Assembly (NCBI RefSeq): GCF_002563695.1 | Contig: NZ_PDJI01000004.1 | Location: forward strand, 3,658,001 to 3,722,000 | Origin: Georgenia soli | GTDB lineage: Bacteria; Actinomycetota; Actinomycetes; Actinomycetales; Actinomycetaceae | Direction: 5' to 3' | DNA: 64,000 nt | In this document: piece by piece, positions 7,628-16,711 of the stretch | Position numbering within the stretch: position 1 is the first letter of the stretch | Layout of the letters: every line of letters starts with the position of its first letter | Translations under genes and position numbers: made by a program | Notes under the pieces: generated by a model | Told to the model about the DNA's origin: nothing | The model's input: the letters and a program-made list of their open reading frames with translations, nothing else | Databases searched by the model: none

Positions 7628-8977
7628 TCAGCCGTCCGTCCGGGTCCGTGCGGCGGCGTCGGCGGACGAGGCGTCGTGGGGCAGCACGGCGTGCTGCGGC
7701 GCGCCGGTCTCGAGCACCCGCCCCAGCGCCAGGACCACCAGACCGGCCAGGGCGACGCTGACCAGCGCGGCGCGCAGGCTGATCGCGTCGGCAAGGAGGC
7801 CGATGATCGTCGGCGAGACGAGGAACCCGACCCGCAGCAGCCAGCCGACGACGGTGAGGCCGACGCCGGGCGCCAGGCCGGGGAGCTCGTCGGCCGTGTG
7901 CATCACCGCGGGGACGAGCGTGGCGACACCGAGGCCGGCGAGGGCGAACCCGGCCAGCGTCGTCGGCAGCGACGGTACGGCGAGCGCCAGAGCCATGCCG
8001 AGTGCGATGAGCACCCCGCCGGTACGCACCACGCGGCGCTGCCCGTAGCGGTTGATCACCCGGTCGCCGGTGAACCGACCGAAGACCATCGCGACCTGCA
8101 GCGCGACGAAGGCGAGGCCGCCGGCGGCAGCGCTCGCGCCGACCTCCTCGCGGAGGTAGAGGGCTCCCCAGGAGGAGCCGGCGTCCTGGACGAACGCCTC
8201 GCAGGCGGCGAGGAGACCGAGGGCCGCGAGCAGGACCGCGGTTCGGGTGGCGGTGCGGCGGGGGCCGTGGCTGGCGGAGTCGGCCACGGGTGCTCCGTGT
8301 CCGCCGTCGGGCCGGTCGCCGCCGTCGGGCCCGTGAGCGTCAGCGGGCCCAGCGCCGACCTCGGCGCTGCGTCCTGCCACGCGCTCGGCGTCCTCCGGTC
8401 CGGGCAGGAGGAAGCGGTAGGCGACGACAGCCGTCACGCTGAACACGACGGTGGAGACGGCGAGGTGGACGCCCAGCGGCACGTGCATCCCCGCCGCGGC
8501 GGAGCCGAGGAGGCCGCCGGCGACGGCCCCCACGCTCCACAGGCCGTGGAAGGCGTTGACGATCGAGCGCCGGTACAGCCGTTGCACGCGGAAACCGTGG
8601 GCGTTCTGCGCAACGTCCACCAGGGCGTCGAACGCACCGGCGACGAGCATCGCCGCGGCGAAGACCCACCAGGACCCCGACAGGGGCACCGCGCACACGG
8701 CGAGGGCCAGGCCGACCAGCCCGAAGGAGGCGACCCTCGCCGAGCTGAGGCGGTTGATGAGTGCAGGGGCGAGCAGCCCGGCGAGGAGCGCCCCGGCGGG
8801 CATCGCTGCGATGCCGGTCCCGAGCGCGGCGTTGGTCAGGTCGAGCTTCTCCTTCACCTCCGGCAGGCGAGGCACGAGGTTCGCGTACAGCACGGCGTTG
8901 AGGAAGAAGAGTGCGGACACCGCTGCGCGAGCGCGGCGCATCTGCGCGGTGACTGCGGTGCCGGTGGGTGCGGCCAT
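7628..8977 (-). CDS. MFS transporter, MosC-like
   Basis: 449-residue major facilitator with about 12 hydrophobic segments and a short cytosolic N-terminus. The opening (SALFFLNAVLYANLVPRLPEVKEKLDL), the central GLWSVGAVAGGLLGSAAAG and the second-half segment DAGSSWGALYLREE match the group that includes rhizobial MosC and many uncharacterised actinobacterial carriers. A hydrophilic linker of about 50 residues (Gly/Asp/His-rich) separates the two six-helix halves. The substrate cannot be told from sequence; sugars or drug-like molecules are possible. It is a single gene, convergent with the AAHS transporter and separated from it by hairpins. Confidence 0.8.
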   Translation of the reverse strand: MAAPTGTAVTAQMRRARAAVSALFFLNAVLYANLVPRLPEVKEKLDLTNAALGTGIAAMPAGALLAGLLAPALINRLSSARVASFGLVGLALAVCAVPLSGSWWVFAAAMLVAGAFDALVDVAQNAHGFRVQRLYRRSIVNAFHGLWSVGAVAGGLLGSAAAGMHVPLGVHLAVSTVVFSVTAVVAYRFLLPGPEDAERVAGRSAEVGAGPADAHGPDGGDRPDGGHGAPVADSASHGPRRTATRTAVLLAALGLLAACEAFVQDAGSSWGALYLREEVGASAAAGGLAFVALQVAMVFGRFTGDRVINRYGQRRVVRTGGVLIALGMALALAVPSLPTTLAGFALAGLGVATLVPAVMHTADELPGLAPGVGLTVVGWLLRVGFLVSPTIIGLLADAISLRAALVSVALAGLVVLALGRVLETGAPQHAVLPHDASSADAAARTRTDG

Positions 8978-9133
8978 GGCGACGAGCTCCGGTGGGTGAA
9001 CGGTGGCGCGGAGCGTCAGTCCTGGACCACCGCGCCCGTCATTCTAGGGCCGCGCCCGAGGGGTGTCCGGAAACGCTGCCCGGTGGGCAACACCATCGGG
9101 TGAGCCGGGTCGGACATCAGCTGTCAGGTGCTG

Positions 9134-11593
9134 TCACAGGCGTCCGAGCTGCTTCTCCACGTCGCTGCTGACCGCCCCGGTACCGCCGAGGATCACGACC
9201 TTCCGCGGGTCGAGCCGCCGGAGCTCCGCGAGCACCGATGCGGGCAGCGCACCCGGCTGGGTGAGCAGCACAGGGGCACCCTTCATGCCGGCCACCGGGG
9301 CGCCGGAGAGGGCGTCCACCGAGGTCAGGCCGTTGGCGACGTACACGACCGGTGCGCCCGCCGCGAAGCTCGACGCCGACACCGCTGCCGACACCGCGTA
9401 GCGGTCCTGCCCCGACCACCGCTCCACGGCGGGCGCGTACCGGGCCAGGTCCTCCTGCACCGTCGAGCTCACCGCGCCCGTGCCGCCGAGCACGACGATC
9501 TTGCGGGGCTTGAGGCGGGCGAGCTCGGTGCGGATCGCGGCGGGCAGGCCACCGGCCTGGGTCAGCAGCACGGGTGCACTGCTCGCCCCGGCGACCGGAG
9601 CGGCCGAGAGAGCGTCGGCGGAGGTCTGGCCGTTGGCGATGTAGGCCACCGCGACACCGGCACCGAAGTTCTCCCGCGAGACGGCCGCGGAGACGGCGTA
9701 GCGGTCCGCACCGGTCACCCGGGTGACAGTGGGGGCGTAGCGGGCGAGCTGCTGCTCGACGTTCGTGCTGACGGCCCCCGTGCCGCCGAGGACGACGATC
9801 TTGCGGGGCTGGAGCCGGGCGAGCTCCCCGGCGATGCTGGCCGGCAGTGCGCCGGTCTGGGTCAGCAGGACCGGGGCGTCCTTCATGGCGGCGACCGGGG
9901 CAGAGGTCAGCGCGTCGGCGGACGTCAGGCCGTTGGCCACGTAGGCGACCGCGACACCCGGCGCGAAGTTGGCCCGGGACGTCGCGGCCGACACCGCGAA
10001 CCGGTCGGCCCCGTCGACCCGTTCGAGCGAGAAGGGCGGGTGGGTCTTCGCGGCCACGGCCGTGCGCATGGTGGCGAGGCGCCCGTAGATGTCCTTGCCG
10101 GGGCACGCGGTGGCGGAGACGTCCATGTGGCCGAAGATGCGGGGCAGGTTCACGCCCTTGACCAGGGCGGGCGTGCCGGGGGAGTAGATGCCGCTGGTGG
10201 TGGTCGCGTTGAGGCCGGCGCGCCCGAACTGCCAGGCGAGCACGTTGGTCATCGAGTCGATCACCGCCGTCGGGACGGCCACCTTCGTGTAGTCGCCCAT
10301 GGCCGAGATGCCGACCGTGCCGTTGTTGACCGGGGCGGCGTGCGCCCCCTGGGGCATCATCCCCGCGGGCGACGCCAGTGAGCCGGTGCGACCCTCGTAC
10401 ACGCGGCCCCACTTGTCGACGAGGAAGTTGTACCCGATGTCGCCCCAGCCGCGGGTGACGGCGTGGTAGTAGTAGATGCCGCGCACGACGGAGGCGGCCT
10501 CGCTCTGGCTGTAGGTGTTGGTCCCCGCGGTGTGGTGCACGACGGCGGCCTTCAGGGCCCGGTAGGTCGGCTGCCAGTTCATCTGCGTCTCGTTCGCACC
10601 CCACCCGGCGCGGGAGATCATCGAGGGCCGGGGCGGAACGACCGTCGTGGCGACGGGCGAGGCCGCCACGCTGGCACCCACCATGCCGGCAGGGACGACG
10701 GCGTTCGAGCCGGGCGCCGCCGGCGTCACGGTCGGTACGGGGACGGGGGTGCTCTCCGGGGCCTCGGCGGCCACCGCGGGCGTCTCGAGAGCCTCGGTGG
10801 CGAGGACCGTGATGGCGAGGTTGTCGGGCAGCTCCGCCGCGGAACCCGTCACGCGGATCTGGATGGTCTCGGCACCGCCGGTGACGAACGGGTCCGTCCC
10901 CGCGGCCGTCTCCGAGCCGCCGGTCATGCCCTCCTCGTGCGAGGTCTCCTCCCACTCCGACCAGACGCCGTCCTCCTCCACCCGCACGAACACCTGGGCG
11001 TCGGCGGCCAGCTGCTGCCCCGCCTCCCAGGTCAGGCCGGCGACGAGGAACTCCTCGGTCGGGATCGGCTGGGTCAGCACGGCGTCGGTGCCGACGACGG
11101 CCTTCTCGGACGAGGTGGAGAACTCGCCGGCCGGGACGCTCACCTCGAGGCCGCTCGTGGCGACCTCGGTGCGCTCGCCGGCGGCGTCGGTCAGCGGGAT
11201 GACGACCGGCTCGACGGCGGTCTCTGGCGCCGACGCCGCCGCCGCGGACTCCGGCACGACAGACTCTGGCGCGACAGACTCTGGCGCCACGGACTGGGGT
11301 GCGTCGGTCGACTCAGGCGCCTCGTCGGGCGCGGGGGTCTCGCTGCGCCCGTCCGCCTCGCCCGCCGCGACCGTCTCGCTGGACGCGGTCGCCTCGGCGG
11401 GCGCCTGCGTTCCGTCGGGCACAGGCGCTTCGCTCGGCCCGGACGCCGCACCGGATGGCGGCGCCTCGACGGACCAGCGCTCCGGGGACGGGCCTGCGGC
11501 CGGCAGGGCGGCCGAGGCCGTGGTGCCGGAGAGGGCGACCAGAGCGGAGCTGAGCAGCATCCCGGCGACGAGCCGAGCAGGGTGAGGGCGCAT
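9134..11593 (-). CDS. Secreted N-acetylmuramoyl-L-alanine amidase with three CWB2 repeats
   Basis: 819-residue exported cell-wall hydrolase. A signal peptide (residues 1-29, MRPHPARLVAGMLLSSALVA then an ASA-type cut) is followed by about 290 residues of Ala/Pro/Ser/Glu-rich and beta-rich sequence. A PGRP/type 2 amidase domain spans about 323-506, with zinc ligands in VVHHTAG and in GHMDVSATACPG. Three tandem CWB2 repeats of about 97 residues fill 520-819, each with a R(V/W)(D/T/S)G.DR(F/Y)AVSAA start and a K(I/V)V(V/I)LGGTGAVS end. It should cleave the MurNAc-L-Ala bond while bound to wall polymers. ATG 11593 is chosen because it places the signal peptide at the N-terminus; the frame is open 26 codons further upstream. 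Confidence 0.9.
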   Translation of the reverse strand: MRPHPARLVAGMLLSSALVALSGTTASAALPAAGPSPERWSVEAPPSGAASGPSEAPVPDGTQAPAEATASSETVAAGEADGRSETPAPDEAPESTDAPQSVAPESVAPESVVPESAAAASAPETAVEPVVIPLTDAAGERTEVATSGLEVSVPAGEFSTSSEKAVVGTDAVLTQPIPTEEFLVAGLTWEAGQQLAADAQVFVRVEEDGVWSEWEETSHEEGMTGGSETAAGTDPFVTGGAETIQIRVTGSAAELPDNLAITVLATEALETPAVAAEAPESTPVPVPTVTPAAPGSNAVVPAGMVGASVAASPVATTVVPPRPSMISRAGWGANETQMNWQPTYRALKAAVVHHTAGTNTYSQSEAASVVRGIYYYHAVTRGWGDIGYNFLVDKWGRVYEGRTGSLASPAGMMPQGAHAAPVNNGTVGISAMGDYTKVAVPTAVIDSMTNVLAWQFGRAGLNATTTSGIYSPGTPALVKGVNLPRIFGHMDVSATACPGKDIYGRLATMRTAVAAKTHPPFSLERVDGADRFAVSAATSRANFAPGVAVAYVANGLTSADALTSAPVAAMKDAPVLLTQTGALPASIAGELARLQPRKIVVLGGTGAVSTNVEQQLARYAPTVTRVTGADRYAVSAAVSRENFGAGVAVAYIANGQTSADALSAAPVAGASSAPVLLTQAGGLPAAIRTELARLKPRKIVVLGGTGAVSSTVQEDLARYAPAVERWSGQDRYAVSAAVSASSFAAGAPVVYVANGLTSVDALSGAPVAGMKGAPVLLTQPGALPASVLAELRRLDPRKVVILGGTGAVSSDVEKQLGRL

Positions 11594-11669
11594 GCGAGTA
11601 CTTCCGATAGGGCACGAGGTGTGCGGGAGCGTCAGCTGGCGACGCGGGCAGGGACCAGGCGCACGCACC

Positions 11670-11687
11670 ATCTGTCACATCTGTAAC
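11670..11687 (-). promoter_or_regulatory. 9-bp tandem repeat upstream of the amidase gene
   Basis: ATCTGTCAC is followed directly by ATCTGTAAC, giving two TGT(C/A)AC(A) motifs 9 bp apart, 77 bp upstream of the amidase ATG. Tandem sites of this kind resemble those reported for the MtrA response regulator, which controls wall hydrolases in actinobacteria. The identification is tentative. Confidence 0.35.
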
Positions 11688-11793
11688 ACCCATCATGCGC
11701 CACACAGGTCCCGACCGTGCCCAAAAACGGCATGTGATTTCCGCCGGTGTCCGTATCTCACCTTGCGGACACAGGTTGGCTTCGGGACAGCCG

Positions 11794-11843
11794 ACGAGGT
11801 TGCCGATCTGGCCCGTGATCCACGACCAGATCGACAACCTCGT
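11794..11843 (-). terminator. Large hairpin 3' of the PNPOx-like gene
   Basis: Arms 11794-11811 and 11826-11843 are 18 bp long with one mismatch; the 14-base loop contains a further CGTG/CACG mini-stem. It begins 12 bp after the stop of the minus-strand gene and separates it from the amidase promoter region. Confidence 0.65.
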
Positions 11844-11855
11844 GCAGCCGACCGC

Positions 11856-12293
11856 TCAGTCGGGCACGTCCAGCCCGGCCGCTTCGCCCGGCACGTCGAG
11901 CGGTCGGCAGTCGCTGCCGCAGCCGGTGGGCGACGGCTCGGAGGTCGGTGTGGCCGGGCGGTGCAGCACCGCATGCCCGGGTCGGACCGACAGGCCGGAG
12001 GCGCCACCGCCGCCGTCGCGGGCCGGTTCGGTGCTGGGGACCGACGCGTCGCCGTCCACGATGAGGGTGTACCCACCGGCCTGACGCGGCGGGAACACGA
12101 GCGTGACAGCGGGGTGCTCGGCCGCCAGTTCGGTCGCGGACCGGCCGGGGGCGTCGACGACGAGCGTGCCGTCGACCAGGCGGGGCACCACCGCGACGAC
12201 GTGCGGGCGCTCGCGACCCGGGCTGAGCAGGTACGCGAAGTCGTGCTCCGCCATCGCGGCACCCAGCCCGGCGAGATCCACCTTGATGCTCAT
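11856..12293 (-). CDS. Pyridoxamine 5'-phosphate oxidase-like (split beta-barrel) protein
   Basis: 145-residue protein. The first 90 residues (LAGLGAAMAEHDFAYLLS, then PHVVAVVPRLVDGTLVV, then HPAVTLVFPP and YTLIVDGDASV) follow the split beta-barrel pattern of PNPOx/F420-binding oxidoreductase-like proteins. The C-terminal third is Gly/Pro-rich with a HAVLHRP motif. Many such proteins bind FMN or F420, but no diagnostic binding residues can be assigned here. Its ATG overlaps the TGA of the methyltransferase gene upstream (ATGA), so the two are co-translated. Function unknown beyond fold. Confidence 0.7.
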   Translation of the reverse strand: MSIKVDLAGLGAAMAEHDFAYLLSPGRERPHVVAVVPRLVDGTLVVDAPGRSATELAAEHPAVTLVFPPRQAGGYTLIVDGDASVPSTEPARDGGGGASGLSVRPGHAVLHRPATPTSEPSPTGCGSDCRPLDVPGEAAGLDVPD

Positions 12294-12913
12294 GGCCCCT
12301 CCCGTGCCGGCTTCCGCCCGTCCCGGCCATCTTCCCGCACGGCGCCGCACGCGGAGCCGGATCGAGGTCCTGGGCGGCGCAGCACGACCGTGGCCTCGCC
12401 GTGCCGCTCGACGTCCCGCAGCACCTCGCACCCGGAGGCCCGCGCCAGCCGGCTCAGCTCCCCGGCCTCGGCCGCGAACCTGGACGGCGCCGTCGCACCG
12501 ACGTCGGACAGCACCGTGAGGACGAGCACGCCGTCGGGCGCCAGCAGCCCGGGCAGCGAGCGGTGGAGGGCCGGGTCCCGGAACCGCTGGCACACGACGA
12601 GGTCGTAGGGGCCGGAGAGGTGCTCGGGCAGACCCGCGGCGAGGTCCGCCACCCGGCCGTGGACGCCGGTGAGCCCGAGGGCGTCGGCCCGGGCGGTGAG
12701 CCGCCTGATCGCGACGGCGGAGACGTCGAGCGCGTCGACGGCGAGGCCCCGCCCCGCGGCCCACAGCGTCACCGCGCCGAGGCCGCACGCCACGTCGAGG
12801 GCGCGGCCCTCTTCCGGCAGGAGGTGCACGAGACCGGTGAGCCCGTCCGGCGGGCGTGGGACCGGATCGGGGGCGTCGCGGTACCGCTCGTCCCACCGCG
12901 TGCCGTCGTCCAT
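12290..12913 (-). CDS. Class I SAM-dependent methyltransferase
   Basis: 207-residue protein with a Rossmann methyltransferase core: motif I ALDVACGLGAVTLWAA (about residues 39-54), the acidic motif II residue in VDALDVS, and motif IV in YDLVVCQRFRDPAL. The start WDERYRDAPDP resembles the TehB/Methyltransf_25 group found in many actinobacteria. Substrate unknown. ATG at 12913; it is divergent from the MocA-type gene with a gap of about 50 bp, so the two promoters must overlap. It is coupled to the downstream flavin-fold gene by a 4-bp overlap. Confidence 0.82.
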   Translation of the reverse strand: MDDGTRWDERYRDAPDPVPRPPDGLTGLVHLLPEEGRALDVACGLGAVTLWAAGRGLAVDALDVSAVAIRRLTARADALGLTGVHGRVADLAAGLPEHLSGPYDLVVCQRFRDPALHRSLPGLLAPDGVLVLTVLSDVGATAPSRFAAEAGELSRLARASGCEVLRDVERHGEATVVLRRPGPRSGSACGAVREDGRDGRKPAREGP

Positions 12914-12965
12914 GGCTCTTTCCTACCGTCCGGCTCCACCATGGCGCATGGGCCACACTGGGCGC

Positions 12966-13556
12966 GTGCCGACGCCCGACCCCCTGACGGTGACCGGCCT
13001 GCTGCTCGCTGCGGGCGCCGGCCGGCGCATGGGGATGCCCAAGGCGCTGGTCAGCACCGACGGCGTCCCGTGGGTCCGACGGGCGGCGGAGGTTCTCCTC
13101 GACGGGGGCTGTGCCGAGGTCGTCGTCGTCCTCGGCGCCGCGGAGCCGGAGGCACGGGAGGCCCTTGCCGACGTCGAGGAGGGCCTCACGGTCATCGTCT
13201 GCCCGACGTGGGAGCGCGGCATGGGCGAGTCGTTGCGCAGCGGGATCGCCGCCCTGCAGGCGCGGTCCGCGCAGGCGGCACTCGTCCACCTGGTCGACCT
13301 TCCCGACGTCGGAGCGGCCGTCGTCCGGCGCCTCCTCGCGGCGGCGACGGGTCGGGACGCACTCGCCCGGGCGGCGTACGACGGCGTCCCGGGCCATCCC
13401 GTGCTCATCGGTGGCGACCACCTCCCCGGCGTCGCCGAGCTCGCCGTCGGGGACAGCGGGGCTCGCGAGTACCTGCGCCGCCACCGGCCAGCGCTCGTCG
13501 AGTGCGGTGACCTCGCCGGCGGGCGCGACGTCGACCGCATGCCGCCGGATGCGTGA
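12966..13556 (+). CDS. MocA/MobA-like molybdenum cofactor nucleotidyltransferase
   Basis: 196-residue NTP transferase with the diagnostic N-terminal LLLAAGAGRRMGMPKAL and the later HLVDLPDVG (metal-binding D) and GVPGHPVLIGG motifs. MocA adds CMP to molybdopterin, giving the MCD cofactor of the xanthine oxidase family. Two such enzymes are encoded within the next 20 kb, so a role in supplying them is likely. GTG 12966 is preferred: CACACT lies 6 bp ahead, as in actinobacterial leaderless promoters, and no ribosome site precedes the alternative ATG at 12948. The protein ends shortly after a RDVDRMPPD segment, typical for this family. Confidence 0.82.
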   Translation: MPTPDPLTVTGLLLAAGAGRRMGMPKALVSTDGVPWVRRAAEVLLDGGCAEVVVVLGAAEPEAREALADVEEGLTVIVCPTWERGMGESLRSGIAALQARSAQAALVHLVDLPDVGAAVVRRLLAAATGRDALARAAYDGVPGHPVLIGGDHLPGVAELAVGDSGAREYLRRHRPALVECGDLAGGRDVDRMPPDA

Positions 13557-13609
13557 TGTCGGCGTGCGGGGCATCGTGGCCCCGGGCAATGACGTAGATG
13601 GAGGTTGTT

Positions 13610-14326
13610 GTGGCACGTGCTGGCGGTCAGGCGGGGCAGGCGGGCGACAGCCGGGGCGGAGGTCGCTCCGGCACGGACGTGAGCCGCGTCGTCGTCAGGC
13701 CGATGGGGACGCCGCTCCCGCTCGGGTTCCTCGGACTGTTCGTCGCGACCGTGGGCTTCAGCGCGCTCCAGCTCGGCTGGCTGCCTCCCGAGCAGGGACG
13801 CAACGTCGCGCTGGGCGTGCTCGCGCTCACCGTCCCCACCCAGCTCGTCTCCTCGCTGTACGGCTTTCTCGCACGCGACCCCGTGGCCGGCACAGGCATG
13901 GGGGTGCTCTTCGGCACCTGGGGCGCGGCGGCACTCGTCACCCTGACCTCGCCGCCCGGCGCGGCCTCGGCCGGCCTCGGCGTGCTGTTCCTCGCCGCAG
14001 GCGCCGCGATGCTCGTCCCGGCGGCCGCGGCTCTGACCAAGCTCACCGCCGCGGGCGTGATGGTCCTGACGGCACTGCGGTTCTGGCTGACCGGTCTGGC
14101 CGAGCTCACCGGTGACCCCGGCTGGAAGACCGCGGCCGGCGTGGCGGGGCTCGTGCTCGCCGCCGCCGCGCTCTACGCCGCCCTCGCCCTGGAGCTCGAG
14201 GACGCCAACCACCGCACCGTGCTGCCGGTGCTGCGCCGCGGCGCCGGCCGCGACGTCATGACGGGCTCGATCGACGACGAGCTCGAGAACATCTCGCACG
14301 AGGCGGGGGTGCGCAAGCAGCTCTGA
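13610..14326 (+). CDS. GPR1/FUN34/YaaH (SatP)-family membrane protein
   Basis: 238-residue protein with six hydrophobic segments. It resembles the acetate/succinate channel family: a proline-rich entry to TM1 (RPMGTPLPLGFLGLFVAT), then TM2 (ALGVLALTVPTQLVSSLYGFLARDPVAGTGMGV), then small-residue-rich helices. Family members pass acetate and other small carboxylates. The GTG at 13610 is chosen because GGAGG lies exactly 5 bases upstream; the ATG at 13598 has no ribosome site. The N-terminal 30 residues are Gly/Arg-rich. It is convergent with the end of the molybdenum hydroxylase operon. The precise NPAPLGL family motif is not conserved, so transport of acetate itself is uncertain. Confidence 0.7.
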   Translation: MARAGGQAGQAGDSRGGGRSGTDVSRVVVRPMGTPLPLGFLGLFVATVGFSALQLGWLPPEQGRNVALGVLALTVPTQLVSSLYGFLARDPVAGTGMGVLFGTWGAAALVTLTSPPGAASAGLGVLFLAAGAAMLVPAAAALTKLTAAGVMVLTALRFWLTGLAELTGDPGWKTAAGVAGLVLAAAALYAALALELEDANHRTVLPVLRRGAGRDVMTGSIDDELENISHEAGVRKQL

Positions 14327-14380
14327 CAGGCGGACGTCCCGGGCTTCTCCCACCTCCAGGTATCGGTGGCCAGGCCGGTC

Positions 14381-16711
14381 TCAGGAGGCCGAGGTGTTCG
14401 CGGTCGCCCGGTTTTCGCGCTCCCGCAGCGCCCGCCACACGCGTTCCGGCGTGAGCGGCAGCTCGCGGACGGTCACGCCGGTCGCCGCGGCGACAGCAGC
14501 CGCCAGAGCGGGGGCGGTACAGAGCAGCGCCCCCTCGCTTATTCCCTTGGCGCCGAAGGGGCCGGGACCGTCGCCGTTCTCGATCATGTCGGTGAAGAGC
14601 TCCGCCGGGACGTCCTTGGTCGTCGGGATGCGGTAGTCGAGGGCACCGAGGTTGATGATTCGGCCCGCATCGTCGAGGACGATGTTTTCCATGAGGGAGT
14701 GTCCGAGGCCCATGATGGCTGCGCCCTCGTCCTGGCTCTCGACCTGCAGCGGGTTGAGTGCCTTGCCGACGTCGGAGACGGTGACGTGCTTGTGGATGAG
14801 GATCTCGCCGGTCTCGTTGTCGACTTCTAGCTCGAACGCGGTGCAGTTGAACTCGAAGAACGCCGGCGTGCCCCCGAGAGGGTGGTCGGGCATGTGCGGT
14901 TTTCGCATGCGGCCGTTGCCGATGAGTTCCCCGTTCCATCTGCCGAGGCCGACCTGGACGAACTCGGCGATCGGGTGCCGCCCGTCCGGTAGGACGACAT
15001 GCCCGCCTTCGACCCGCACGTCCTCCTCGGTCAGGCCGTGCAGTTCGGCGGCGAACTCGCGCAGCTGGGTGTGGATGTCCTGGCATGCTCGAGTGATCGC
15101 GTTTCCCATGAAGACAGTGGACCGGCTTGCCGAGGTCTGGAGGTCGAAGGGGACGACGGAGGTGTCGCCCATGACGACGGTGACTTTCTCCAGCGGGGCG
15201 CCGAGGGCGTCCGCGGCGAGCTGGGCGAAGATCGTCCGGGCTCCCTGGCCCATGTCGGAGGTACCTGCGTAGACGATGACGCTTCCGTCGGCGAGGAGGC
15301 GCACCGTGGAGTTCGACAAGCCGGTCGTCGCGCCGGACTTGATGCCCACCGCGATGCCTCGCCCCCGGCCTTCCGGCAGGGGCTTGTCCCAGCCGACGAG
15401 CTCAGCAGCGCGGCGGAGTGAGGCGGGCCAGTCGCCGTCGGCCGGGATGTCCCCACGAACGATCTCATCGCCGCGGCCGGCGAGGTTGCGCAGCCGGATG
15501 GCGAGTCCGTCGATCCCGAGTTCGCGTGCGGCGGCGTCCATCTGGGACTCGACCGCCCAGATCATCTGCGGCGTGCCGAAGCCGCGGAAGGCGGTGGAGG
15601 GGGTGGTGTGGGACAGGACGGCGCGGGCGTCGATGCGGGCTGCGGGGACCCGGTAAGGGCCGCACGCGAGGTAGGCGCTCTTTGTCATGACGCGCTCGGC
15701 GATGTCGGCGTAGGCGCCGATGAGGTAGCTGGCGTCGATGTCCTGGAAGACGAGGTCGCCCTGGCTGGTGAACCCGGTCCTCACGTGCACCTCGCACGCG
15801 GCGCGGCGGACCGCCTGGAAGGTCTCTTCCAGGGTCAGGACAAGACGGCACGGGCGTGCCGTGCGCATGGAGAGGTAGATGACCACGGGTTCGAGCTTGG
15901 GGTTCTGCTTGCCACCGAAGCCGCCGCCGGGGTCGGGGGCGAAGACGCGCACCTGCGTGAGCGGCAGTCCGAACAGGGCCGCCATCATCTTCTGCAGCAG
16001 GTAGGGGTGCTGGACGGGGCTCCACAGCCGGATGCCGTCGGCGTCTGCGTGGGCGATGAACCCGTGCGGTTCGATCGCGAAGTGCGTGACCATCGGGAAG
16101 GTGTAGGTGTTCTCGACGACGAGGTCCGCCTGCGCCGTGTCGACGGCGTCGCGGTCCCAGCCGTAGCGACGCTCCTTGAGAATGTTCGTGCTCGCGAAGG
16201 GGTCGCCGTCGGCCCGGATCCCCGGGCCCTGGACGAGGGGTGCGTCGAGCGCGAGAGCGGCGGCCACCGTCGTGACGGCCGGGAGGACCTCGTGCTCGAC
16301 GACGACGAGGGAGGCGGCGAGCTCGGCCGCCTCCTTCGTCTCTGCGGCGACGGCGGCGACCGGTTCGCCGTGGTAGCTCGTGATGCCGTCCGCGAGGATC
16401 GGCCGGTCCTGGTACGCGGGCCCGAAGCGCGGCATGGGGCTGGGGAGATCCGCCGGGGTGATGATGTCGACGACGCCCGGCACGGCGAGGGCCGTCGAGG
16501 TGTCGATGTGCAGGATTCTGGCCCGGGCAGCGTCGATCGTGACGAGCTTGACGTGCAGCATGCCGTCGAGCTTGATGTCGGCGAGGAACTCCTGGCTGCC
16601 CGTGACGCGTTCGCGCCCGCCCAGACGCCGGGCCGCTGTGCCGACGCTGAGGCCGTCGCTGACTGCGCTGCCTGTGCCGGTGCTGATGCCCGCACCGCCG
16701 TGCACGCTCAT
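14381..16711 (-). CDS. Molybdenum hydroxylase, molybdopterin-binding large subunit (cluster 1)
   Basis: 776-residue catalytic subunit of the xanthine oxidase family, hydroxylating a carbon of an aromatic or N-heterocycle with water as oxygen donor. Seen are the Ald_Xan_dh_C start (GTAARRLGGRERVTGSQEFL), the moco motif PGGGFGGKQNPK, the active-site loop AFRGFG (residues 374-379), SDMGQGARTIFAQ and the catalytic Glu in KGISEG near the C-terminus. AFRGFG.PQ is the xanthine dehydrogenase/hydroxybenzoyl-CoA reductase type of loop, unlike the second cluster. The ATG overlaps the TGA of the [2Fe-2S] gene. It is the last gene of a nine-gene operon with phosphotransferase, phosphatase and aldehyde dehydrogenase. 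Substrate unknown. Confidence 0.9.
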   Translation of the reverse strand: MSVHGGAGISTGTGSAVSDGLSVGTAARRLGGRERVTGSQEFLADIKLDGMLHVKLVTIDAARARILHIDTSTALAVPGVVDIITPADLPSPMPRFGPAYQDRPILADGITSYHGEPVAAVAAETKEAAELAASLVVVEHEVLPAVTTVAAALALDAPLVQGPGIRADGDPFASTNILKERRYGWDRDAVDTAQADLVVENTYTFPMVTHFAIEPHGFIAHADADGIRLWSPVQHPYLLQKMMAALFGLPLTQVRVFAPDPGGGFGGKQNPKLEPVVIYLSMRTARPCRLVLTLEETFQAVRRAACEVHVRTGFTSQGDLVFQDIDASYLIGAYADIAERVMTKSAYLACGPYRVPAARIDARAVLSHTTPSTAFRGFGTPQMIWAVESQMDAAARELGIDGLAIRLRNLAGRGDEIVRGDIPADGDWPASLRRAAELVGWDKPLPEGRGRGIAVGIKSGATTGLSNSTVRLLADGSVIVYAGTSDMGQGARTIFAQLAADALGAPLEKVTVVMGDTSVVPFDLQTSASRSTVFMGNAITRACQDIHTQLREFAAELHGLTEEDVRVEGGHVVLPDGRHPIAEFVQVGLGRWNGELIGNGRMRKPHMPDHPLGGTPAFFEFNCTAFELEVDNETGEILIHKHVTVSDVGKALNPLQVESQDEGAAIMGLGHSLMENIVLDDAGRIINLGALDYRIPTTKDVPAELFTDMIENGDGPGPFGAKGISEGALLCTAPALAAAVAAATGVTVRELPLTPERVWRALRERENRATANTSAS

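Noticed and set aside
9134-10030. CRISPR-like or intergenic DNA repeats
   Set aside because: The three ~290-bp repeats are in frame and encode CWB2 domains of the amidase.
11856-13616. 586-codon minus-strand open frame
   Set aside because: Only its last 145 codons (from ATG 12293) are protein-like; upstream it runs in the wrong frame through the methyltransferase and antisense to MocA.
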